A stretch of 5,140 nucleotides of DNA from DATMNI01 sp035570275 (GTDB taxonomy: Bacteria > Acidobacteriota > Terriglobia > Bryobacterales > Bryobacteraceae), in the NCBI GenBank assembly GCA_035570275.1, contig DATMNI010000140.1, positions 1 to 5,140 on the forward strand. The letters are read 5' to 3'. Of the stretch, positions 5,001-5,140 are shown in pieces. The notes under the pieces were generated by a model. The model saw only the letters and a program-made list of their open reading frames with translations, ran no database searches and was not told the DNA's origin. Each line of letters opens with the position of its first letter. Position 1 is the first letter of the stretch. The position numbers and the translations under genes are program-made.

Positions 5001-5138
5001 TCACGGAACCGTGATCGGTTCGAAATGCTTCGGAATGATGACCCGCGTATTCGGCGATGCTGACTTTACCTCCTCGGCAAACTGCTTTGCCTCTGCCCGC
5101 GCCCGTTCTTGCGCTGGCGCCCAACCGTATGCGTCCCA
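5001..5138 (-). CDS. C-terminal end of a gene cut by the right edge
   Basis: On the - strand a frame runs in from the right edge and ends at TGA (5003-5001), giving the last 45 residues of a protein. The peptide starts WDAYGWAPAQERARAEAKQF and ends NTRVIIPKHFEPITVP. It shows a charged Ala-rich helix of about 20 residues followed by a short strand, RVIIPKHF. The helix-then-'VIIPKHF' ending reminds me of the C-terminal part of some metallo-beta-lactamase-fold hydrolases, where a His near the end sits by the metal site, but this is only a resemblance and no metal motif is visible. The frame has G+C-rich third positions and sensible composition. It converges on the cluster, so it is a separate transcription unit. 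The palindrome TCACGGAACCGTGA (5001-5014) overlaps its stop codon. Confidence 0.6.
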   Translation of the reverse strand, partial: WDAYGWAPAQERARAEAKQFAEEVKSASPNTRVIIPKHFEPITVP

Positions 5139-5140
5139 AT

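Noticed and set aside
1..5140. CRISPR array, tRNA, rRNA or insertion-sequence transposase
   Set aside because: I saw no regularly spaced repeats, no cloverleaf with a T-loop signature, no rRNA-like stretch and no transposase motif on either strand.

Overview
The window looks like chromosomal DNA from a GC-rich, probably soil-dwelling bacterium. The genes prefer G or C in third codon positions and carry strong purine-rich Shine-Dalgarno sequences. The mix of an AEC carrier, an MmgE/PrpD protein, a SnoaL/NTF2-like protein and a secreted alpha/beta hydrolase fits Acidobacteriota or Proteobacteria. I lean towards Acidobacteriota on general impression, with no rRNA or other phylogenetic marker to prove it.

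Layout. Positions 1-588 hold no convincing complete gene. One frame is open from the left edge to a stop at 259-261 and may be the tail of a truncated gene. A second stretch (373-579) reads like a decayed coding sequence. From 589 to 4437 four genes lie head to tail on the + strand, with gaps of about 40, 44 and 100 bases: an AEC-family permease (589-1581), an MmgE/PrpD-family protein (1621-3054), a small NTF2/SnoaL-like protein (3099-3533) and an exported alpha/beta hydrolase (3634-4437, much shorter than its open frame). A short ORF (4491-4673) follows; its codon-position composition looks coding, but I do not recognise it. Positions 4674-5000 hold no gene but are rich in repeats and palindromes. 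A gene on the - strand enters from the right edge and ends at 5001; only its last 45 codons are visible.

How the genes may work together (inference). AEC carriers typically move organic anions such as malonate. MmgE/PrpD enzymes dehydrate, decarboxylate or isomerise small carboxylates. NTF2-like folds often serve as small isomerases, hydratases or hydrolases. The alpha/beta hydrolase carries an export signal and could release a substrate from an ester outside the cytoplasm. Together they suggest a compact module for uptake and conversion of a small organic acid or ester. The substrate cannot be read from the sequence.

The most unusual non-coding signal is a short element, roughly TTATCGACAYCTATC. 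It occurs once left of the cluster (177-191) and several times right of it (4679-4779), including a perfect 12-bp inverted pair spanning 80 bp. It is explained by none of the genes.
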